In this document: positions 1 through 5,211 of the stretch, piece by piece
Layout of the letters: each line of letters opens with the position of its first letter
Position numbering within the stretch: position 1 is the first letter of the stretch
Assembly (NCBI GenBank): GCA_028702975.1
Contig: JAQVNT010000132.1
Span: forward strand, 1 to 5,211
DNA from: Candidatus Delongbacteria bacterium
GTDB taxonomy: Bacteria > UBA4055
Reading direction: 5' to 3'
DNA: 5,211 nt
The notes under the pieces: model-generated
What the model saw: only the letters and a program-made list of their open reading frames with translations
What the model was told of the DNA's origin: nothing
Databases searched by the model: none
Position numbers and translations under genes: made by a program

Positions 1-519
1 TTTGATCCCCAGGCCGCCTGTTCCCGTACATTCAACGTTACCTGTAGAGTAACATTCATTAATCGTGCCTGATGAGAAATTGCTGCCGACAAATCCTCCC
101 ACGAGACCTCTACCGGTGACGTTTCCGGAAGAATAACTCTCATATATATTACCTGTGCTGTTCTGCCCGACAAGTCCTCCGATTCCGACATTTGTTCCTG
201 ATATAGTTCCGGTTGAACCGCATGATATAATTGTTCCGGATTCATTCGCGCCTGCAATACCTCCGACACTGAAAGCACCCGATACTGAAGCAGATGAACT
301 GCAGTTTTCAATCGCGCCTTCCAGATTTCTTCCCGTGACGCCGCCTGCCTCGCCTCCCTGAGCATTAATAATTCCGGATGAAGTGGATCCTGTGATCGAT
401 CCAAGATAGCAGTAACCTGCTATAAGGCCGTTTCTTGAATCGTCGGATATTATAACTCCGTCAATTATATTGACTTCAGTTATCGAACCTTCTTTTAAGA
501 CACCGAAAAGGCCAAGATC
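1..519 (-). repeat. GLUG-type repeat array 2, cut by window edge (residues about 794-966)
   Basis: After the B-repeats the GLUG pattern resumes: DLGLFGVL, SRNGLIAGYC, EAGGVTGRN, SVGGIAGAN, GIGGLVGQN and LVGGFVGSN, with closing strands ENCSSSASV, ISCGSTGTI, YESYSSGNV and NECYSTGNV. The unit length is close to 28 residues (C866, C893, S921, C949). It continues past the left edge, so the number of repeats is unknown. Confidence 0.85.
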
Positions 520-2898
520 GGGTGTTCCTGTCCGGTCTATGGAAAGGCTGGTAATGCTGTAACCGGCGCCGTCGTAATTACCGTAGAAAGACTGGTTGAA
601 TTCAGTACCGATTTTTCCGATAGGTTCCCAGTTTGAATAATTTATCAGGCTTATATCCGCTGTCTGTCTGAAATATTTGTCTGAATGAAGAGCTCCTGTA
701 TAATTCCTTATGTTGTTCAGCTCATATGGAGTCGATATCAGCCACGGATCGAGATCAGTTCCTGATCCCCCCGAGAATTCAACCGCGAAGTTCGCTGTGA
801 GGATCACATCGCCGTCGGTCATGGCAAAAAATGTGACTGGTGAAGTAATATCGTGGATACTTCCCCCAGTACTAGTCCATTTAGTAAAAATATAACCGGC
901 TTCAGGAACCGCCTGAATGCTGATCGGAAAACCAGCGGGATAAGGATTGCTTCCGGTTAAATCAGTAGCTGATCCCATACCCGGATTGTTCACGGTGACT
1001 GTAAGATCGTAAACGGCATAGAAGTTAGCCGTCAAAGTTACATTTTGAGCAGGCATAGTGAATGTGGTGATAATTTCAGATTCGTTGTCAAAAGTTCCTC
1101 CGCCGCTGCTTGTCCAGTACTGAAATTCATAACCCGCAGCAGGGGCGGCTATAATAGTGATCACCGATCCTTCAGTGTAGGGATTGTCATCTGTATAATC
1201 TATAGCTGAACCATGCGCAGGGTCGTCTGGAATCACGGAAAGGTCGTATCCCTGAGCGAAACCGGCTGTTACAGTAACATTCTCACCTGGCATAGTAAAG
1301 GTGGTAGTTTCCAAATTAACATTCCCGAAAGATCCGCCGCCGCTTGATTCCCATCCTGTAAAAACATATCCGGACTCAGGAACTGCCGTAATGCTTACTA
1401 TCGTGCCGGCTGAATATGGTCCTGTTCCGGTGTTGTCCGTAGCCGTACCATAAAGTATATTGTTCGAGCTCATGGTAAGTGTATAAAGCTGAGCCTGGAA
1501 ATTTGCCGTTATTGCTGCTGCTTCTGTGGTCATTATAAAGGTAGTCGAAGCAGAGTTAGGGTTAACTATAGTTCCTGATCCTGAATTAGTCCAGTTGATA
1601 AAAGTGAAGCCGCTGTTGGGAGTTGCGGTTATTGTGACCGGAGTTGAAGGCGGAAATTCTCCCGCTCCAGTAACAGTCCCTCCCTGAGAGGGATTGGAAT
1701 TTATAGCTAAGCTCACAGAATACTGCCATGAAAGGAAGGGATATGCCGCTCCGCTTACTATCTCCCATACAGGAGTAGAAAAATCCCATCCGGTAAAAGT
1801 TGACTGGGTTTTCATCTGAGCAGTAGTTTTGCCTATACCGTCGGCACTTGTTGAAAGACCGGATTTTTGAGTGTCCCAGAAACAGTTCGTGGAGGCGTAT
1901 GTTCCTCCGGTAATGACCTTGCCTGAGAATCCGCCTACATTGTCATTGCCTATAGCCGATCCTGTTGAGTAGCAGTTTATTAAAGGACTTCTGTAATTGT
2001 AACCTACAAAACCGCCCATCATATAGCTGTAGGTATAATCCCCCGAAATTGTGCAGCTGACATTTCCGGTAGCATAGGAATCCTCAATAAGAGCCATTCC
2101 GTTCAGTCCCATTATGTAACCCGTAAAACCTCCGAAACTATCATTGCTTATACTAGAGCTGTAAGACTGAATATTTCCCGTCGCATAACATTTTTTAATT
2201 ACGCTTTCTTCAATATATCCAATTAACCCTCCCGCTCTCGAGGAGGCTGATATTGTTCCGGTAGCAAAACAATCGGAAATAAGTACATCCTGCCAGCTTA
2301 TCCCGATAAGTCCGCCGAGATTACTCCAGCCCCATACAGTACCAGTAGCAGAGCATGATGTTATAGTAGACAGCTGGCTCCAGCCTATAAGACTTCCTGC
2401 AGTATTCCCGCCGGTAATATTTACCGAGGAATGACAGTTAGTTATAGTTGCCCCATAAACTAATCCTGCAAGGCCTCCGATCCTGTCGTTGGCAGTTAAA
2501 GAACCACCGACTAAATTAAGATTTTTAATTTCAGCCCCGGTTCCGACATAACCGAACAAACCGACATATTCGCCTGAATACTGAGGATAGGAAGAGGTCA
2601 GACTTAGTATAGAATGACCGTTGCCGTCATATATTCCCGTGAACGGATTTCCGCTGTAGCCTATGGAATGCCAGCCTTGGCCTCCGTTCCATGAAGATGT
2701 TGACGCGGCATTAATATTCGCCGTCTGGATAAAATTGTCGTCCCAGACATTTGAATTCTGTTCGATCCAGTACAGATTGTTAAGCGTAGCTATCTGATAA
2801 GGATTCCCGCTCGAACCGTCGCCGAGAGCCGGCGGTGTTGCAGTCTGCGCATGAAGCGCAAGTGTAAACAACGTCGCGATCATCAGTAAGTACTTCAT
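1..2898 (-). CDS. Large exported GLUG / InlB B-repeat surface protein, N-terminal 966 residues (3' end beyond window)
   Basis: The frame runs from ATG at 2898 to the left edge without a stop, so the protein exceeds 966 residues. The start is fixed by an in-frame TAA directly upstream (2901-2899) and by GGAG 6 nt before ATG. Residues 1-17 form a signal peptide (MKYLLM, hydrophobic core, likely cleavage ALHA/QT). Residues 27-106 are a lead-in (GSSGNPYQIATLNNL, then GIYDGNGHSI). Residues 107-340 hold GLUG-type repeats (GGLIG..., NCYSTG), ending in NCFWDTQKSG and GIGKTTAQMKTQ, a typical closing motif of such proteins. Residues 393-704 hold four InlB B-repeat-like domains. Residues 708-966 restart the pattern: GGSGTDLDPWLIS, GNYDGAGYSI, then more GLUG repeats cut by the edge. 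GLUG arrays are expected to fold as extracellular beta-helices in adhesins; an adhesion or binding role is inferred. No catalytic motif is seen. It is transcribed alone from its own promoter. Confidence 0.9.
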   Translation of the reverse strand, partial: MKYLLMIATLFTLALHAQTATPPALGDGSSGNPYQIATLNNLYWIEQNSNVWDDNFIQTANINAASTSSWNGGQGWHSIGYSGNPFTGIYDGNGHSILSLTSSYPQYSGEYVGLFGYVGTGAEIKNLNLVGGSLTANDRIGGLAGLVYGATITNCHSSVNITGGNTAGSLIGWSQLSTITSCSATGTVWGWSNLGGLIGISWQDVLISDCFATGTISASSRAGGLIGYIEESVIKKCYATGNIQSYSSSISNDSFGGFTGYIMGLNGMALIEDSYATGNVSCTISGDYTYSYMMGGFVGYNYRSPLINCYSTGSAIGNDNVGGFSGKVITGGTYASTNCFWDTQKSGLSTSADGIGKTTAQMKTQSTFTGWDFSTPVWEIVSGAAYPFLSWQYSVSLAINSNPSQGGTVTGAGEFPPSTPVTITATPNSGFTFINWTNSGSGTIVNPNSASTTFIMTTEAAAITANFQAQLYTLTMSSNNILYGTATDNTGTGPYSAGTIVSITAVPESGYVFTGWESSGGGSFGNVNLETTTFTMPGENVTVTAGFAQGYDLSVIPDDPAHGSAIDYTDDNPYTEGSVITIIAAPAAGYEFQYWTSSGGGTFDNESEIITTFTMPAQNVTLTANFYAVYDLTVTVNNPGMGSATDLTGSNPYPAGFPISIQAVPEAGYIFTKWTSTGGSIHDITSPVTFFAMTDGDVILTANFAVEFSGGSGTDLDPWLISTPYELNNIRNYTGALHSDKYFRQTADISLINYSNWEPIGKIGTEFNQSFYGNYDGAGYSITSLSIDRTGTPDLGLFGVLKEGSITEVNIIDGVIISDDSRNGLIAGYCYLGSITGSTSSGIINAQGGEAGGVTGRNLEGAIENCSSSASVSGAFSVGGIAGANESGTIISCGSTGTISGTNVGIGGLVGQNSTGNIYESYSSGNVTGRGLVGGFVGSNFSSGTINECYSTGNVECTGTGGLGIK
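787..1722 (-). repeat. Four tandem InlB B-repeat-like domains (residues about 393-704)
   Basis: Four consecutive domains end at residues 467, 547, 626 and 704, each closing with a variant of (I/V/L)TA(N/G)F. The core Trp of each (W436, W516, W595, W674) follows a P.(S/A)G(F/Y).F motif, with spacings of 80, 79 and 79 residues. Each domain opens with a beta-strand such as YTLTMSSN or YDLTVTVN, then G(S/T)A.D......PY..G, then .I.A.P..GY.F..W, then TTF.M......(V/I)(T/L)(V/L)TA.F. This matches the bacterial InlB B-repeat / Flg_new_2 family, small beta-grasp-like domains that act as stalk or spacer modules in surface proteins. Approximate nucleotide limits are 1722-1498, 1497-1258, 1257-1021 and 1020-787. 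Confidence 0.85.
1879..2580 (-). repeat. GLUG-type repeat array 1 (residues about 107-340)
   Basis: About eight degenerate units of 24-37 residues follow the pattern (V/I)GGL(I/V/A)G..., I..C.(A/S)TG.(I/V). Examples are YVGLFGYV, RIGGLAGL, NLGGLIGI, RAGGLIGY, SFGGFTGY, MMGGFVGY and NVGGFSG. A cysteine recurs at one register: residues 155, 182, 210, 237, 309 and 339, with Ser274 replacing it in one unit. One unit per coil of a right-handed beta-helix is the expected fold; that is inference from the family. The repeats are diverged at DNA level, so this is an old protein repeat and not a recent tandem duplication. Confidence 0.85.
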
Positions 2899-2904
2899 TT
2901 AATA

Positions 2905-2908
2905 CTCC
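2905..2908 (-). promoter_or_regulatory. Shine-Dalgarno site of the GLUG protein
   Basis: On the minus strand ACGGAGTATTAA precedes ATG. GGAG lies 6 nt upstream of the start codon, and a TAA sits immediately before ATG, which together decide the start. Confidence 0.75.
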
Positions 2909-2928
2909 GTTAATTTTACTTGTGAAAT

Positions 2929-2957
2929 AAAATACAGAAAAAAATCAAAATTGTCAA
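2929..2957 (-). promoter_or_regulatory. Sigma70-type promoter of the GLUG protein
   Basis: The -35 box TTGACA (2957-2952) is a perfect consensus. A 17-nt AT-rich spacer leads to TATTTT (2934-2929), which matches 4 of 6 consensus -10 bases. Transcription would begin near 2922, giving a leader of about 24 nt. The -35 box and the 9 bases before it are identical to those upstream of the 641-residue gene, so the two genes are probably expressed with the same basal promoter type. The call is from sequence only. Confidence 0.6.
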
Positions 2958-3012
2958 TATTCTAAAGCATTCCGACTAAATAAAGCGGCACACGAGAAAT
3001 ATTTCTATCATT
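2950..3012 (-). repeat. 63-bp upstream repeat, copy 1
   Basis: It aligns without gaps to 5088-5150 at 44 of 63 positions. The last 17 bases on the minus strand (TTTAGAATATTGACAAT, 2966-2950) are identical in both copies and include a stop codon (TAG) and the -35 box TTGACA. Similarity stops sharply after this point. Confidence 0.75.
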
Positions 3013-3033
3013 TGCACAATAAAAAAAGCCCGA
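2962..3033 (-). pseudogene. Remnant of a gene tail (about 24 codons) between the two exported-protein genes
   Basis: On the minus strand this frame reads SGFFYCANDRNISRVPLYLV then GML and a TAG at 2964-2962. It aligns without gaps to the end of the frame at 5210-5100 (DRNVIRVPLYYAGKI, stop). Most differences in the conserved core are synonymous: GAC/GAT, AGG/CGT, GTA/GTG, CCT/CCG, CTA/CTT, GGT/GGA. The frame is closed upstream by TAA at 3054-3052 and overlaps the terminator, and no ribosome site precedes the internal ATG at 3036. It therefore looks like a decayed tail and not a working gene. The alternative is that it is a conserved upstream regulatory element that only resembles coding sequence. 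Confidence 0.35.
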
Positions 3034-3046
3034 CATTTCGGGCTTT
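3021..3046 (-). terminator. Intrinsic terminator of the 641-residue gene
   Basis: On the minus strand AAAGCCCGA pairs perfectly with TCGGGCTTT (9-bp stem, 4-nt loop), and the stem runs into a seven-base T tract (3027-3021). It lies 21 nt past the TAG stop at 3068. It separates the two exported-protein genes into different transcripts. The A-rich and T-rich flanks would also give it some activity on the plus strand. Confidence 0.9.
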
Positions 3047-3067
3047 CTGCTTTATATTAATTTTAAT

Positions 3068-4993
3068 CTAGTTCACAGCAACGACGACATAAAACTTTTT
3101 AACCGATGCTCCCGCGCTCGCGTCCGTCCATGTAAGCCCAGCAACAGTTGTTTCCAGATTCCAGCCTGACGGGAATGCCGCGTAAGGGTCTGCTGAAGAA
3201 TAGACTTTGTATGAAACTGCTCCTGCAGATGCTGTCCAGCTGATAACCGCCTGATCTGCTGAGTATGCTACAGTCGGTTCGGCTGCTGAGGACGGGGCTT
3301 TGTAAACTAAAGAAGGAGTTCCTGCTCCGTCAACTGCACCCCACGAAGCTACCTCTGTCGGAGTATATACCTCACCGTTCCCGTTCGAATAAAAGAGCTG
3401 GGTGTTATCGTTCGTGTCGGTATCAATATTCCAGTAGTAACCGTTTTCGAAAATGTGATTATAGATATAAAAATTCTGCGAAATATGTTTCCAGTACTGA
3501 AATCCGTTCAGCAATCCCAGATGCGCATATTCTCCGTTCGAAGCAGTGTAAGTTCCTGTAATGCCTGAAACTATCAGATTTATCGGCGTGAATGCATCTC
3601 CGCTGACCGTGAAAGTATAAGGGTTCTCATCAGAGTCATTGTTCGAAATATTTATTACTGCTGATTTTACGCCTGTGGCCGAAGGGTCGAAAGCTACTGT
3701 AAATGTGGTTGATGCCATGGCTGCAACTGTAGAAGCGGGTGCTGATGTTACGCTGAAAGAAGATGCGTCCGTTCCTGTAAACGATACTCCTGATATAGTT
3801 AGTGCCGCGCTGCCTGTATTTTCGATCGTAAAAGTCCTTGATGCAGATGATGAGGCAATGTTCACAGAACCGAATTTAGTAAAGTCAGAATAAGCGGGAG
3901 AAACATCTCCAGTGACTATGTTCACGCCGTTCCCTTTAACATTTATGTTCGGGTTCGGATCGGATGCAGTTACGACGGGAGTGCCTGTCGCGGTGCCTTC
4001 AAGAGTCCATGAAGCTACATCAAGTACCGAATAAGGTAATGTTGAAGAGAAGAAAAGGACTGCGGAGCTTACGGTATCATTGTCAATAAGCCAGTTGCTT
4101 CCGTCTGTGTAAACATAATATCCGTTGGAGCTTTGCCAGTATTCGAAATTATTCATTACGCCCTGATGAACATAGACAGTATTAGCCGCCGTAGGATTTG
4201 TGATGCCCGTTACCTGCAGATCGCCCGGAGTAAATCCATAACCGTTTATGGAAAAATCATAAGAACCCTCATTACTGTCGTTATTTGAAACAGTTACAGT
4301 AGCGTTACGGCTGCCGGTCGAAGAAGGATTGAATGTTATTACGAATGTAGTTGATCCTGAAGATGCAACAGAACCGGCAGGTGCGGATGTAACAGAAAAA
4401 TCGCCTGAGTTAGCTCCGGTGATCGTAACGCCTGAAATTGTTAGCGTCCCGGCTCCGAGGTTCGCGACCGTATATGTTCTCGCCATTGTTCCCGCTGAAA
4501 CATTAACGGAACCAAAGTTCGTATGGGTTGTGAATGAGGTGAAAGTGCTCCCGTCAGTAATTTCATAGCTGTTCCCCGAAATTTTTATTTCAGGCACTGG
4601 AGTTGCGGTTTCTTCGACCACCACTGGAGAACCTGTAGGCCCGATCGGACTAAATCCTGCACCCCATGAAGTTACGCTTATCGGTGATGCCGCATCTGAA
4701 TTGTTGTTCGAGTAAAAAAGCACATCGTTCGCATTCTGGTCTTCGAGATCCACATCAATATTCCAGTATGGGGAATCCGGGTTTGCGGACTGGTAAATGT
4801 CATTATAAATATAATATCCGCCAGTCTGTTTAACCCAGACATTTTTACCGTTTATCGTGCTTGGTGAAGTGCATGGAATATATGTTCCGTTCGCTGCACT
4901 CGGATTCGTAATGCCTGATACCGTCAGATTGACAGCAAGGACTAAACTGCTAAATCCCAGCATCAATGTTGCGGCTAAGAATAATTTTTTCAT
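3068..4993 (-). CDS. Secreted modular protein: three W-rich A modules alternating with two choice-of-anchor D domains, then Fn3
   Basis: This is a complete 641-residue protein. Residues 1-20 are a signal peptide (MKKLFLAATL..., likely cleavage VLA/VN). The order is then: A1 22-125, D1 135-254, A2 259-342, D2 349-468, A3 472-564 and Fn3-like 570-641. A modules begin (L)(T/Q/I)V(S/T)GIT and contain (N/T)G.Y or YVHQG, a W, (Y/F)Y(I/V)Y, W.ID.D, (V/Q)LF(Y/F)S and SW. D modules match the choice-of-anchor D / ASPM-SPD-2-Hydin Ig-like family: FGSVN, R(T/-)(Y/F)T(V/I), LTISGV, FSVTSAPA, STTF, SNNDS. The last domain has ISWTAS, SYKVYSS and KKFYVVVAVN. There is no LPXTG, no membrane anchor and no recognisable type IX tail. 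It is probably extracellular or surface-associated, binding something through the A modules; that role is inferred. No enzyme motif is seen. The gene has its own promoter and terminator. Confidence 0.93.
   Translation of the reverse strand: MKKLFLAATLMLGFSSLVLAVNLTVSGITNPSAANGTYIPCTSPSTINGKNVWVKQTGGYYIYNDIYQSANPDSPYWNIDVDLEDQNANDVLFYSNNNSDAASPISVTSWGAGFSPIGPTGSPVVVEETATPVPEIKISGNSYEITDGSTFTSFTTHTNFGSVNVSAGTMARTYTVANLGAGTLTISGVTITGANSGDFSVTSAPAGSVASSGSTTFVITFNPSSTGSRNATVTVSNNDSNEGSYDFSINGYGFTPGDLQVTGITNPTAANTVYVHQGVMNNFEYWQSSNGYYVYTDGSNWLIDNDTVSSAVLFFSSTLPYSVLDVASWTLEGTATGTPVVTASDPNPNINVKGNGVNIVTGDVSPAYSDFTKFGSVNIASSSASRTFTIENTGSAALTISGVSFTGTDASSFSVTSAPASTVAAMASTTFTVAFDPSATGVKSAVINISNNDSDENPYTFTVSGDAFTPINLIVSGITGTYTASNGEYAHLGLLNGFQYWKHISQNFYIYNHIFENGYYWNIDTDTNDNTQLFYSNGNGEVYTPTEVASWGAVDGAGTPSLVYKAPSSAAEPTVAYSADQAVISWTASAGAVSYKVYSSADPYAAFPSGWNLETTVAGLTWTDASAGASVKKFYVVVAVN
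3302..4930 (-). repeat. Alternating A-D-A-D-A module repeat inside the 641-residue protein
   Basis: Approximate nucleotide limits are A1 4930-4619, D1 4591-4232, A2 4219-3968, D2 3949-3590 and A3 3580-3302. Each A module carries three tryptophans in the same order: W53/W77/W110, W286/W301/W329 and W501/W521/W551. The middle one lies in an acidic W(N/L)ID.D motif. The A+D pair is the duplicated unit; the third copy has Fn3 in place of D. Divergence between copies is substantial, so the duplications are not recent. Confidence 0.8.
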
Positions 4994-4998
4994 GAAGA

Positions 4999-5004
4999 CT
5001 CTCC
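4999..5004 (-). promoter_or_regulatory. Shine-Dalgarno site of the 641-residue gene
   Basis: The minus strand reads ACGGAGAGTCTTC before ATG at 4993. GGAGAG lies 5 nt upstream of the start, which supports this start together with the signal peptide that begins there. Confidence 0.8.
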
Positions 5005-5066
5005 GTATTATATTGTTTGTAAATTACCTAAGCATAATGAATAAAGCAATAAAAAAGGCGAAAATC

Positions 5067-5095
5067 ATTGCAAAATCGCACAACTATATTGTCAA
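5067..5095 (-). promoter_or_regulatory. Sigma70-type promoter of the 641-residue gene
   Basis: The -35 box TTGACA (5095-5090) is perfect. A 17-nt spacer leads to TGCAAT (5072-5067), which matches 4 of 6 -10 bases. The predicted leader is about 65-70 nt, longer than that of the GLUG gene. The -35 box overlaps the very end of the upstream open frame (stop TAG at 5102-5100). The weak -10 leaves its exact position uncertain. Confidence 0.5.
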
Positions 5096-5150
5096 TATTC
5101 TAAATCTTACCGGCATAATATAGAGGTACCCTAATTACATTCCTGTCGGT
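5088..5150 (-). repeat. 63-bp upstream repeat, copy 2
   Basis: This is the partner of the copy at 2950-3012. The exact 17-bp core is at 5104-5088. It contains the last 17 codons of the open frame that enters from the right edge, plus the -35 box of the 641-residue gene. Confidence 0.75.
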
Positions 5151-5210
5151 GCTAAAGTGATTAGAACCGCTGAGTATGTAGGCTTTTTCAGGGTTGTATT
5201 TCAAAATATA
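5100..5210 (-). CDS. C-terminal end of an unidentified upstream gene (partial)
   Basis: A minus-strand frame is open from the right edge to TAG at 5102-5100, giving 36 residues that begin YILKYNPEKAYILSGS and end RVPLYYAGKI. It has protein-like composition, and its last 14-16 residues recur, with mostly synonymous DNA changes, in the remnant at 2962-3033. That pattern argues for real coding sequence. I do not recognise the family. The frame lies upstream of and in the same direction as the 641-residue gene, 106 nt away, with no clear terminator between them. Being only 36 codons, it could still be a chance open frame. Confidence 0.45.
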   Translation of the reverse strand, partial: YILKYNPEKAYILSGSNHFSTDRNVIRVPLYYAGKI

Positions 5211-5211
5211 C

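Noticed and set aside
155..895. Plus-strand open frames at 155-361 and 710-895
   Set aside because: Both lie opposite the GLUG/InlB frame, have no ribosome site, and give Pro/Ser-rich peptides expected from the reverse of Gly/Thr-rich repeats.
1586..1789. Minus-strand 67-codon open frame
   Set aside because: It overlaps the long GLUG/InlB frame in another phase, and the long frame shows clear domain motifs across the same bases.
787..2580. Regular repeats as a possible CRISPR or DNA satellite
   Set aside because: Periodicity is at protein level (about 27-28 and 79-80 residues), bases are diverged, and the frame is open throughout.
3265..4568. Plus-strand open frames at 3265-3561, 3639-3893 and 4329-4568
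   Set aside because: They are antisense to the A and D modules. The last two are mirror images of the same repeated D domain, so their likeness to each other is a by-product.
5007..5012. Perfect TATAAT on the minus strand as a -10 box
   Set aside because: Transcription would start at or inside the Shine-Dalgarno site, and no -35-like sequence lies 16-18 nt upstream.
5051..5078. Possible terminator (GCGA...TCGCC followed by six Ts, minus strand) after the upstream partial gene
   Set aside because: The stem is only about 4 bp before T:T mismatches, too weak for an intrinsic terminator; it lies in the proposed spacer and leader of the next gene.
4857..5123. Plus-strand 88-codon open frame across the start of the 641-residue gene
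   Set aside because: It covers the opposite strand of a signal peptide, ribosome site and promoter, with no ribosome site of its own.

Overview
The window is an accessory, surface-protein stretch from a bacterium, with every supported gene on the minus strand. Reading right to left (the direction of transcription) it holds: (1) at 5210-5100, an open frame that looks like the last 36 codons of an unidentified gene; (2) at 4993-3068, a complete 641-residue secreted protein built as alternating modules (A-D-A-D-A-Fn3); (3) at 3046-3021, a strong intrinsic terminator; (4) at 2898 to the left edge, the first 966 codons of a very large exported repeat protein with GLUG-type beta-helix repeats, four InlB B-repeat-like domains and a second GLUG block, whose 3' end lies outside the window. 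I checked that last frame codon by codon and found no stop from 2898 to 1; it is easy to miss because it is open at the window edge.

The two exported proteins are separate transcription units. Each has its own Shine-Dalgarno site (GGAG, 5-6 nt from ATG) and a promoter candidate with a perfect TTGACA -35 box. Those -35 boxes sit in a 63-bp sequence present upstream of both genes (44/63 identical without gaps, last 17 bp exact). The upstream part of this repeat differs in a coding-like way: most of it reads as the same C-terminal peptide (DRN..RVPLY..G..stop) with mainly synonymous changes. This suggests that the promoter region, together with the tail of a preceding gene, was duplicated, and that the copy between the two genes is a remnant.

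The organism cannot be named from this. Exported GLUG, InlB-B, choice-of-anchor-D and Fn3 proteins, TTGACA-type promoters and no LPXTG sorting signal fit an uncultured Gram-negative lineage. The closing Fn3 style (YKVYSS.DPY...) reminds me of Cloacimonadota or Fibrobacterota/Delongbacteria-like proteins. That is recollection, not a search. Both exported proteins are probably surface or extracellular adhesion or binding proteins. No enzyme, RNA gene, CRISPR array or insertion sequence is visible.
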